DNA of 64,000 nucleotides from DATDIC01 sp963764525 (GTDB lineage: Bacteria; Pseudomonadota; Alphaproteobacteria; Acetobacterales; Acetobacteraceae): contig CAVXTC010000007.1 of assembly GCA_963764525.1 (NCBI GenBank), forward strand, positions 225,200-289,199, written 5' to 3'. The notes under the pieces are model-generated. The model was not told where the DNA came from. It saw nothing but the letters and a program-made list of their open reading frames with translations, and did no database searches. The stretch's first letter is position 1. Every line of letters begins with the position of its first letter. The position numbers and the translations under genes are program-made. This document shows, in pieces, positions 42,307 through 51,669 of this stretch.

Positions 42307-42996
42307 GGGCGCAGGCGGCAAAGCAACCGCCTCTCCGGCATCACGTCCTCTCCGGCAACATGCCGGCGAAGGCGCATTGGCGCTAACCCGGACTTTTCAC
42401 AGATTATCCGATACCAGCCCGGGCGTGGCAGCGGGATTCAACACAGAGGTCGCAAAGCGCACAGAGTTCGCAGAGAAATTTCCTCGGTGAACTCTGCGTT
42501 CTCAGCGAACTCCGTGTCGAAAAAGCATGGCGGCAGGTGCCGGCGGCACGCGCGGCGCAGCGATCATTCTGGCCTGATCCGATGCCGCATTCCGTCAACA
42601 TGCATCGCGAATGCTTCACGTGCTGATCTGCATCGAGGTGATCCCGTCGGAACCGGTGAGAACTGCGGGCTAAAGCGGCCGCGAACCGTCACCGACCAAC
42701 ATCGTCATGGCCAGGCCCTGACCTCGGGACATCCAACGCAACAATCGGACGTCGCGGAATTTGCAATGGATGTCCGGTCAAGGGCCGGCTGGGGGCATCC
42801 ATCGGCTGGTCTGGTTGGTCCTTCCCGCCTTCGCGGGAATAACGACTGTTCGCGGGACTGACGAATGCTCGCGAGGTCGTCGGCCGCAATGACCATCTAC
42901 GGTCTGGGTATCCGCCGGCGGTTGTCCTGCGGGTTTTGCCGCGGCTCCTGGGATCCAAGCGGGAACGTCACGGCTCGGGCGGCGTTCGGGCGCAGC
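42307..42996. other. 690-bp intergenic region with repeats
   Basis: No supported gene. It contains a dyad-rich stretch at about 42440-42525 (CACAGAGGTCGCAAAGCGCA … with AACTCTGCG/CGCAGAG-type arms) and a repeat family C unit at 42820-42864 (CTTCCCGCCTTCGCGGGAAT). Short open frames show no similarity I recognise. The promoter of the following acyl-CoA dehydrogenase must lie near its right end. Confidence 0.55.
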
Positions 42997-44136
42997 ATGA
43001 AATCCCGGGATGCAGCGCGCCAGATCGAGCAGCGCCGGCAGCGGCTGCTAGCCGCACTGGCGGATTTCGTGCCGGACATGCAGGCCCGCGCCGTGGCGCT
43101 CGACCCTGAAGGCGGCTTCCCCACGGAGGACATGGAGCTTCTCCGCCAGTTCGGCGCACTTGCCGCACCTGTTCCGACGGAGCTTGGCGGCCTTGGGATG
43201 GGGACGGAACCCGAAGGAGCGCGCGACCTGATGGAAGCGCTGCGACTGATAGGTCGTGGCAGCTTGTCCCTCGGCCGCCTGTATGAGGCACATGTCAACG
43301 CGGCTCGGCTGATCGTCCGTTACGGCACCGACGCCCAGGCACGCAGCGCTGCGAACGATGCGTTGGAAGGCCATCTGTTCGGCCTGTGGGTCACCGACCC
43401 GCCGGACGCGCCGCTTCGCCTGGGGACCGATCTTTGCCTGCGCGGCGCGAAAGCCCCCTGTTCCGGGGCCGGCCATGCCACCCGCGCGCTGGTCACCGCG
43501 CTGCTTCCGTCGGGCAAGTCCCGCATGCTGGCGATCAGGCTCGCACCGGGCGAACACGCCGAACTGTCCTGCTGGGACGTGACCGGTATGCGTGCCACCG
43601 CCAGCGGCCGAATGACCCTGGACGAGATCTGCGTCGGTCCGGATGCACTGATCGGCGGTCCTGGGGATTACCTGCGCCAGCCGGATTTCTCGGCCGGGGC
43701 GTGGCGCACCTCGGCGGTGACGCTCGGCGGGATGGAGGCGCTGGTCGGGGAACTGCGCAACCAGCTTGTCGCCCGCGGACGGGACAGCAACCCGCACCAG
43801 CGCGCGCGTGTCGGCGGGGCATTGATCGCGCAAGAGACGGCGCGGCTCTGGGTCGCCCGCGCGGCGCAGCTCGGCGAGGCGAACGAGGGCGATAAGCAGG
43901 ACATCGCAAATACCGTGAATCTGGCCAGGATCGCGGTCGAGTCCGCCTGCCTGGACGCGATCCACACCGTGCAACGCGCCCTCGGCATGGCCGCCTTCCG
44001 GCGCGGCGGGCTGACCGAACTGCTGTTTCGCGACCTGAGCGTCTATCTGCGCCAGCCTGCCCCGGACGAGACGCTGACCGATGGGGCCGCGCATTTCATG
44101 GAACGCGACCTGCCGGCACTGCCGCGATGGGCGTGA
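42997..44136 (+). CDS. acyl-CoA dehydrogenase family protein
   Basis: The product is 379 residues from MKSRDAARQIEQRRQ. An N-terminal helical domain (GGFPTEDMELLRQFGALAAP, PTELGGLGMGT) is followed by GRGSLSLGRLYEAHVNAARL and the beta domain LFGLWVTDPPDAPLRL … CSGAGHATRALVTALLPSGK. The C-terminal four-helix part has LARIAVESACLDAIHTVQRA and LGMAAFRRGGLTELLFRDLS. It lacks an obvious catalytic Glu signature. Similar genes occur with NodS-type methyltransferase, PIG-L deacetylase and glycosyltransferase genes. It overlaps the next gene by 10 bp. Confidence 0.85.
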   Translation: MKSRDAARQIEQRRQRLLAALADFVPDMQARAVALDPEGGFPTEDMELLRQFGALAAPVPTELGGLGMGTEPEGARDLMEALRLIGRGSLSLGRLYEAHVNAARLIVRYGTDAQARSAANDALEGHLFGLWVTDPPDAPLRLGTDLCLRGAKAPCSGAGHATRALVTALLPSGKSRMLAIRLAPGEHAELSCWDVTGMRATASGRMTLDEICVGPDALIGGPGDYLRQPDFSAGAWRTSAVTLGGMEALVGELRNQLVARGRDSNPHQRARVGGALIAQETARLWVARAAQLGEANEGDKQDIANTVNLARIAVESACLDAIHTVQRALGMAAFRRGGLTELLFRDLSVYLRQPAPDETLTDGAAHFMERDLPALPRWA

Positions 44137-44702
44137 CACCAGGCGCATCGCTGCCGGCGGCGTATTTCGACGCCCTCTATGCCCGGGACGCCGACCCCTG
44201 GGGCTTCGCCAGCAGCGATTATGAGCGTGCGAAATACGATGCGACGATGGCCGCGCTGCCGGCGGGCCGGTTCGCCGCTGGGTTCGAGGTCGGCTGCTCG
44301 ATCGGCATACTGACGCACCGGCTGGCCGAGCGATGCGCATCGCTGCTCGCGGTGGATGTCGCCGATGCGGCGCTTGCCCAGACGCGCGCACGCTGCGCCG
44401 GACTGAGCCACGTCGAGATACGGCGGATGCGCGTCCCCAATGAGTGGCCGGACGGCAGGTTCGACCTGATCCTGCTGTCGGAGGTGCTGTACTACCTCAG
44501 TCCCGACGACGTCGCCCGGACGGCGATGCGGGTGCGGGCCGGCCTGTCGCCGGATGGAGCCGTTCTGCTGGTGCATTACATTCTGCCGACCGACTACCCG
44601 AGCAGCGGCGACGCCGCGACGGAGACTTTCATCGCGAATGCGGGGCTGATGCCTACTCTGCAGCGACGGGAAGCGTCGTATCGATTGGATCTGTTGCGCT
44701 GA
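44127..44702 (+). CDS. NodS-like class I SAM-dependent methyltransferase
   Basis: An intact protein of 191 residues. AAYFDALYARDADPWGFASS is the typical NodS-family lead. The SAM site is AGFEVGCSIGILTHRLAERC, then LLAVDVADAALAQTRARCAG, FDLILLSEVLYYLSPDDVAR and GAVLLVHYILPTDYP. NodS itself N-methylates the amino sugar of Nod factors. The substrate here is unknown, but the adjacent glycosyltransferase suggests a glycan. Its 3' end overlaps the convergent glycosyltransferase by 50 bp. Confidence 0.88.
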   Translation: MGVTPGASLPAAYFDALYARDADPWGFASSDYERAKYDATMAALPAGRFAAGFEVGCSIGILTHRLAERCASLLAVDVADAALAQTRARCAGLSHVEIRRMRVPNEWPDGRFDLILLSEVLYYLSPDDVARTAMRVRAGLSPDGAVLLVHYILPTDYPSSGDAATETFIANAGLMPTLQRREASYRLDLLR

Positions 44703-45876
44703 TCGTCTCCGCGGCGCGCAGCAAGTCGCGCAACCGCTGCGCGCGTTTTGTCTGGATCGGCAATTGGGCAAGCGGCACCCGCCGGTGGGGGAGCTTGCTC
44801 CGGCTCTCCGCCTCGGCCCAGGCGGCGCCGAAGCAGGGCGACGTGAGAAGCGCCACGATCTCCTGGTCGGCCAGTCCCAGCTTTGCGGCGAGTGTGGGAA
44901 GGACCCGCCGGGTTTCCCAGGCGGCCCGCAGGCGCGCGCGCAGCCGCATCCGGCGCACGGCGTCAGCTACCGGCTCCAGCCGGTCGTCCAGGTACTCGTC
45001 CATGCGCTCGATGCGCTTGCGCATGGTATCGGCCATTCCCCCCGGTGCGCGCCCGACGATCCGGGCGGAGACGGTCACGCGGGCGGCGGGTTCGTGCCGG
45101 ATACGCGCATCGACGCGTTGCAGGGCAGCGAAGAAGGCGCGGTCTTCCGCGAGCGCCACTGGCGGGATGCCGCCGGCACGATGGTACGCCTCCACGGTAA
45201 CCGCGATGCTGGCGCCGGAATGCTCGTCGTGCCGCGGCCAGGGATCTGCCGGATCGGGGTCGAGCCGCGACCGGATCTCGTCGAGCAGCGCGGCATAAGC
45301 GCATTCCCGCGCGTCGATCGCATGCAGGTGGGCCGGAATAAGCTCGGCGCCCACCGGGTCGATCTCCGCCCGGCCGGCGACCGCATCCGCGCCATTGCGC
45401 AAGGCAGCGAGATTGACCGCCACCCAGTCCGGCGCCACGCGTCCGTCGGCATCGGTGGTCAGCAGGATCCCACCGGATCCCGCGAGTCCGGCGGCGTGGT
45501 CCATTGCGATCCGTCGCGCCTCGCCCGCACAGGCGCGATGCGGGGGAAGCTCGACATCCAGCGCGTGAACGGCAAACGGCAGGCTGCCGGCGATCCGGCG
45601 GAGGACATGGGCGGTGTTGTCCGTGCAGTTGTTCAGGCAGATGACGAGCGCATCGACTGACGCGCCTTGCTGGGCGGCGAGTGCAAGCAGGCAGGTTTCG
45701 ATCTCCTGCGCCTCATTCTTTGCCGGGATAGCAACGACGACGGGGATGCCCTGTCTGGTGTTCTTGCCCTGTCTGGCGTTCAAACTGGTCCCGCCCCGGC
45801 GCCGTGCGGCATGCTGCGCGTTCGGTGGGGATATGTGGGCTTGGTGTGGCTTTCCCGGGGCAGCAGGCCGTTCCAT
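44653..45876 (-). CDS. glycosyltransferase family 2
   Basis: A GT-A fold enzyme of up to 407 residues; the start is uncertain, and the first about 40 residues are low-quality. The domain begins IPVVVAIPAKNEAQEIETCL, then VDALVICLNNCTDNTAHVLR and ILLTTDADGRVAPDWV with the DxD-type motif. HDEHSGASIAVTVEAYHRAG, VALAEDRAFFAALQRVDARI with an ED acid pair, and VTVSARIVGRAPGGMADTMR follow. No transmembrane helix is present. With the methyltransferase and acyl-CoA dehydrogenase it forms a small cassette, possibly for modifying a cell-surface or secondary-metabolite glycan. Confidence 0.87.
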   Translation of the reverse strand: MERPAAPGKPHQAHISPPNAQHAARRRGGTSLNARQGKNTRQGIPVVVAIPAKNEAQEIETCLLALAAQQGASVDALVICLNNCTDNTAHVLRRIAGSLPFAVHALDVELPPHRACAGEARRIAMDHAAGLAGSGGILLTTDADGRVAPDWVAVNLAALRNGADAVAGRAEIDPVGAELIPAHLHAIDARECAYAALLDEIRSRLDPDPADPWPRHDEHSGASIAVTVEAYHRAGGIPPVALAEDRAFFAALQRVDARIRHEPAARVTVSARIVGRAPGGMADTMRKRIERMDEYLDDRLEPVADAVRRMRLRARLRAAWETRRVLPTLAAKLGLADQEIVALLTSPCFGAAWAEAESRSKLPHRRVPLAQLPIQTKRAQRLRDLLRAAETISATDPIDTTLPVAAE

Positions 45877-45905
45877 CGGTGTTCAGGTCGGGGAGCGCGG
45901 GTCAC

Positions 45906-46187
45906 ATGACGGAGACGACGGGAAATCCGATCACCGGTGGCGAGCTGCTGGAACGGATCCGCAGCGTGCTGACGGCACTCCGCGGACACCAGAACCCGAG
46001 CGCGGAAATCCACGAGGTGATTGCCGAACTGAGCCAGGTCGAGCGGCAGTTGATGGACGGTATGCTGCCCATCACACCGCTACGATCCGTTTTGGCCATC
46101 ATCGCTCAATTCGAATACACATCGTGGAGGCTGGCCACGGTGGTCGATGACCTGCACCGGATCTGGTCGCTGCTGACGATGCTCTGA
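45906..46187 (+). CDS. small hypothetical protein (93 aa)
   Basis: It starts MTETTGNPITGGELLERIRS and continues with an amphipathic helical pattern (VLTALRGHQNPSAEIHEVIA, ELSQVERQLMDGMLPI, YTSWRLATVVDDLHRIWSLL). No membrane helix or cysteines. It is probably a soluble helical protein. I do not recognise a family. The composition is normal for the genome, which supports a real gene. Confidence 0.5.
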   Translation: MTETTGNPITGGELLERIRSVLTALRGHQNPSAEIHEVIAELSQVERQLMDGMLPITPLRSVLAIIAQFEYTSWRLATVVDDLHRIWSLLTML

Positions 46188-46478
46188 ACCGGCGCGGAGA
46201 CAACGCCCATGCTCACGCTGCCAAATCGAGCGTGGCAACGCGCTGGGACTTCTCCCCCCACCTGAGCTGACCCCATCCAATCGTCTCCCGCGCCGGCGAG
46301 TGGTTGTGGAGCTCGGAGGCCCCCTCCCCGGCACACCGGCGATTTCGGGATTGTTAGCTCGATGCTTACCCGGATCTTTTTGGCTTCTGATCGCATCCCT
46401 AATTAGGATTCTTTTGTGAGCGCCGAGGCGATAAATCACCCCGCGTAGGGGCCGTGAGCCCGACAGGAAGGGACGCCG
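46188..46478. promoter_or_regulatory. upstream region of the alpha-2-macroglobulin/pbpC operon
   Basis: A 291-bp gap that is less GC-rich towards its right end. It contains a perfect 10-bp palindrome CCTAATTAGG at 46398-46407, about 70 bp before the ATG, and an AGGAAGG ribosome-binding site. The palindrome could be an operator, but no regulator can be named. Confidence 0.4.
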
Positions 46479-49400
46479 ATGCCGCTTCTCCGTCGCCTCG
46501 GTTTTTTTATCGAGCTCGTTTGCGTGTTTGGGTTGATCGCGTTCTCATTGCCAGCCAGGTCACAAGCGGCGGCAGACGAGCTCGCATTTCCGGGCCTTCA
46601 GACCGATGCGCAGCATTTCCAGGAGATGCTGCGCCACAACTACCCGGCCGGGGTTTCGACGGCTTCGCTGCGGGAAGCCGAGGCTGCGGCCATGACGGCC
46701 CTGGCGGCGCACGACTACGCCAAGGCGCTGCCGGCGTTGCAGATGGTCATCGGCGGACTGCCGCAGGGGACAGCGCCGAACTGGCGAACCTGGCTGGCAC
46801 TGGCCCAGGCGGAGCTGAACGCCAGCCCGCCGCAGTGGAACCGCGCCTTGCAGGCAGGCTGGATGGCATTCACGAGCGTCGACCAGAGCAGCGGCAGCGC
46901 GGCGGCCGATCAGGTTTCGGCGCTGCGGCTGATGCGCAAAGCGTTGGCGGCGCTGAGCAAACCACTGCCGGAGATCAAGGTGCTGCAGGCCATCGGTCGC
47001 CGCCTGCCGCATGATCCCGCCGCGCAGCAGGAGCTTGTGGAGCGCCAGCAGCAGCTCGGGCTGCTGTTCGATGGTCTATCCACCAATGCCGAGGCCTTTC
47101 CGACGCGCGCCTGCCTGCGTTTCGTGGGCGACCCGTCCAGCGCACCGGATTTCCATCCCAGCGACTGGTTGTCGCTTACCCCGCCGGTGAAGGATGCGGC
47201 GGTGACGCTGAAGTCGCGCCGGATCTGCATCACTGGCCTGCCCGCCGGCGCCACCACGACGGCAACGCTGAGTCATGGCATGCCCGGCGATAACGGGCTG
47301 TCGCTGCACCAGGACGTGACGATCCCGATCGCCATGCCGAACCGCACGCCGCGGCTGGTATTCGACGGCGCGCGCTACCTGCAGCCGCGCGATTTCCGTG
47401 CCACTGTGGCGCTGGACAGCGTGAACCTCTCCGCCGTGAAGCTCACCCTCGTCAAAATCAATGAGCGCAACCTGCTCCATGTCATGCAGGCCTATCCGCC
47501 GTCGCAGGGGCCGATCGGCAGCGACGGCGCCGCCGACCTGGAGCAGAACCAGGGCCGCGTGATCTGGACCGGGCTGGCGGATGTCGCCGGCTTTGCGCGC
47601 AACGCTCTGAACCACACCGTGCTGCCGTTGCCGGCCGCGCTCTCGGCGCCCGGCCTCTACGCTCTGATCGCGGGGCCGGGCGACGGTACGCCCTTCCCGC
47701 AGGATGAGGCGCCGGCGGCCGTCCAGCTCGTTCTCCGCACCGACCTCGCGCCGACTGTCTGGCACGGGGCGGATGGCGACACGGTGCAGGTGCGCAGCTA
47801 CGCGAGCGGCCTGCCCGTCGCGGGCGCAACTGTAGATCTGCTGGCCACCAACAACGAGATCTTGGCCGGCGCCACCACCGATGAGGACGGTGTGGTGAGA
47901 TTCGCCCAACCGCTGCTGGCTGGGCAGAACGGTCTCGCGCCCGCCGCTCTGCACATCCGCGCGGCGGACAAAGAGGATTTCACCCGCCTCGACCTGACCG
48001 CGCCGGATTTCGACCTGTCCGATCGCGGCGCTTCCGGGTCGCCGCAGCCGGGTCCGGTCGATCCGTTCATCTGGACCGATCGCGGCATTTATCGTCCCGG
48101 TGAGACCGTGCAGGTCATGGCACTCTTGCGCGATGAAAGCGGCGCGCCGACCGACCTGCCGCTGCATCTGATCGTGACAAGGCCGGATGGCCGCGTGTTT
48201 CAGGATACGGTGCCGCCGCGCGCCGACGGCGCCTCGATCCATCAGCCGGTGACACTGTCCCCGGGCGCGCAGTTCGGCACCTGGGACATCGTCCTGAAGA
48301 CCGATCCGAAAGGGCGCGCCAGCGCCGATCAAACGTTCCAGGTCGATGCGTTCGTGCCGCCGCGCCTGGCGGTGGAGTTCGCGCCCGCCGACCCGCACAC
48401 CCTGGAGCCAGGACGCACGACCAATCTGCCGGTAGATGTGCGCTTCCTGTACGGCGCGCCGGGCAATGACCTGTCCGGTTCGGCGAGCGTCACCATCACG
48501 CCCGATCCCAAGCCATTCGCGGATTTTACCACATACCATTTTGGCCTGAGCGACGACGCGTTCACCTCCAACCGGTCGCAGCTCGATCTTGCCGCGACGG
48601 ACGCGAGCGGGCGGACCACCGTGCCGGTCAATCTGTCGAAGCTACCGGATACAAGCGTCGCCTTGCAGGCGGCGGTGTCGGTGGATGTGAACGATCCCGC
48701 CGGACGCGGCGTCGGCACCACCACGACGCTGCCGATCCGCCCGGCCGCCCCGATGATCGGCATCGCCGAGGATTTCTCGGGCAATTCGGTCAACGCCGAC
48801 AGCAAGGCAGGATTCCACGTCGTCGGGGTTGCGCCGGACGGCAAGCGTGTGGCGATGCCGGTGCAGATCCGGCTGGTGCGCCAGACGCCGGACTGGCGCC
48901 TGTCCGTCAGCAACGGGCAGGCGCGCTACGAAACGGTATGGCATGACGAACCGGTGGACAGCCAGAGCGTGACGTTGCCCGCCGACGGCGCGCCGTTCGC
49001 GTACGGGCGAGCCCTGCCGTTCGGCCGCTATCGGCTGCAAGTGCTGCAGGCCCATGGCGGCATGGCCGCGACCTCCGTCGTGTTTTATTCCGGCTGGGCC
49101 GTCAGCGATAATCCGGACGTGCCGGCGCGGGTCTCGGTACGAGCCGGTGAACAACACTACAAGCCGGGCGACACCGCCGTGATCCATGTCGAGGCACCGT
49201 ATGCCGGCCCGGCCACGGTCCTGGTGATGACCGACCGGGTGAAGCGGCTGATCGACGTCACCCCGTCCGCGGCCAGTTTCGACGTGTCGGTCCCGGTGAC
49301 GGCGGATTGGGGCCCGGGCGCCTATGTCGGCGTGCATGTGTTCCGCCCCGGCGGCACCGATCCGGATGCGAAGCAGGCGCCGGTGCGGGCGATCGGCCTG

Positions 49401-51669
49401 ACCTGGGTGGCGCTCGATCCCGCGCCGCGCACTCTGCCGCTGAGTATCGACACGCAGCCCATCTACCGGCCGCGCACGACCGCGACCTTCGCGGTGAAGA
49501 CGACGCCAGGCGCCTGGGTGACGCTGGCCGCGGTGGATGAGGGCATTCTGGCCCTGACGGATTTCAAGACGCCCGATCCGCTGGGCCATTTCTTCGGCAA
49601 GCGCACGCTGGGCGTGGGCATTCATGACGATTGGGCGCGGCTGCTGGCGCCGGCCGGCGCGGCCAACACGATCCTCCGGCAGGGCGCGGGCGGCGATATC
49701 GACACGCAGTCCAATCCCATTCCGCAGATGATCGTGTCGTTGTTCGCCGGGCCTGTGCAGGCGGGGCCGGACGGGGTGGCGCAATTCCCGATGGCGCTGC
49801 CTGATTTCGACGGCACGCTGCGGCTCATGGTGGTGGGTTGGGACGGGGCCAAGACCGGCAGCCTCGGCAAGGACATCGTCATGCGCGATCCGGCCATCGT
49901 GGAGCCGCTGCTGCCGCGTTTCCTGGCACCTGGCGATCAGGCGCGCATCGCGGTGATGCTGCAAAATCTGGAGCTGCCCTCGGGCAGTTTCTCGGTGCAT
50001 GTCGCCGCCTCGGGCAGCCTGACTGTGGCGGGCGGCGATCCGCCGGCGCTGAACCTTGGGCCGCAGCAGCGGGTCCTGGTGCCGGTGGCGCTGACCGCCG
50101 GCGGTGCCGGACCCGGCACGCTGACAGTGCAGGCGGACGGGCCGAACGGCTTCCATGTGAGCCATACGGCCAGGCTGAGCGTCCACTCGGCCCGGGCTGC
50201 GGTGGCGCAGGTGACGCCGCTGACGCTCGCTCCGGGCGCGAGCCAGACGCTGCAGCCCGATGCCGCCGCATTCATTCCCGGCACCTGGCATGCCAGCGCG
50301 TCCTTCGGCCTCGGCGTGCGGTACGACGCCGCCGCCTTGGTGCGCGCGCTGGAGGCCTATCCGCTCGATTGCCTGGAACAGCTTGCGAGCCGCGGCTTGC
50401 CGCTGGCGATGCTGAGCGGCGAGGCGGCGGGGCCGGATCGCGCGGCACGAATGCAGCAGGTGGTCGAAGCGCTCGGCGACCGTCAGCGCTATGACGGTGC
50501 GTTCGGGTTGTGGTCCTCTCACGGCGACGCACAGCCCTGGCTGACGGCATACGCGACCGACGTGCTGCTGCGCGCCCGCATGGCGGCGGCACCGGTGCCG
50601 CAGCCGATGCTGGACCAGGCGCTGGGATGGCTATCCAATGAGGTGGCGACGCCTCCCTCCAGCCCCGAGGGTTACGCCGCGCAGGCCTATGCGCTGTATG
50701 TGCTGGCACTGGCGGGCAAAGCGCCGGCGGGGGCGATCCGCGTCGCTGCTGTTGGCCTGGCATCGGAGCCGACCCCACTGGCGCGGGCGCAGATCGCGGC
50801 GTCCCTGGTGCGTCTCGGGCAGAACGACCAGGCGCGCGCGATCTTCACGCAGGTCCTGGCCGATCCCACTCGGCGGTCCTGGCACGCGGATTACGGCTCC
50901 GCACTCCGCGATCAACTCGCGACCGCGGTTCTGGTCACCGAGAGCGGAGTCATGCCCCAGCGCCTGACCGCGATCCTCGCCGCGCTGCCGGGCCCCGACC
51001 TCAATCCCGACGCACTGAACACGCAGGAGCAGGGGTGGGCTGGGGCGGCGGCGGGGGCGATGAAGGCGGGCGCTGTGACGGTGATTGCAGGTGGAAAAAG
51101 CCTCGGCCCGGCGCCGAGCGTCACTCTGCCGCTGACGGGCCCGGTCACCGTGCGCAACCCGGACAGAATGGCGATCCCGGCCAGCCTGGTGACGCAGGGC
51201 GTGCCGGTGACGCCGCCGCCGGCCGCGCGGTCCGGCATGACGGTGCGCCGCAACTTCTATGCGATGGACGGTTCCACGGTGGATCCCGACAAGCTGCCGC
51301 AGAACAGCACCTTCGTGATGGTTATCGACGGGGCTGCGACGGATGGCCAGGACCATCGATGCCGTCGTGCTGGCGGGGCTGCCGGCAGGGTGGGAGATCG
51401 CCGGCCGCTTCTCCGCCGGCAAGGTGGCCGGCATGGAGTGGCTCGGGGAACTCAGCGACACGGAAACCCAGGCGGCGGCCGATGACCGCTATGCCGCGGT
51501 GGTCAGCCTGTCCGCCGATCAGCCCTCCTTCCGTCTGGCGGTGATCCTGCGGGCCGTGACGCCGGGTAGCTACGAATATCCCGGTGTTACGGTGGCCGAC
51601 ATGTATCGCCCCGCGGTCTTCGCCCGGCAGGGCACGGTGCGTATCGCGGTGACGCCGGCGACGCCGTGA
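46479..51669 (+). CDS. bacterial alpha-2-macroglobulin family protein, one frameshift near the end
   Basis: A giant envelope protein of about 1730 residues. The signal peptide LGFFIELVCVFGLIAFSL is followed by macroglobulin (MG) domains: RQILITGL-type strands, IWTDRGIYRPGETVQVMALL (MG2-like), VDAFVPPRLAVEFAPADPHT, and the bait-like region. QPIYRPRTTATFAVKTTPGA and MALPDFDGTLRLMVVGWDGA come next. The thioester motif LDCLEQLASRG is intact (Cys and Gln near 50370). A frameshift near 51340 separates the last about 105 residues (VVLAGLPAGWEIAGRFSAGK … VTPATP). It traps attacking proteases in the periplasm. pbpC follows with overlapping stop/start. Confidence 0.93.

Noticed and set aside
48642..50522. 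A 626-codon minus-strand frame inside the alpha-2-macroglobulin gene
   Set aside because: Histidine/arginine-rich antisense shadow of an intact plus-strand gene with thioester and macroglobulin motifs.
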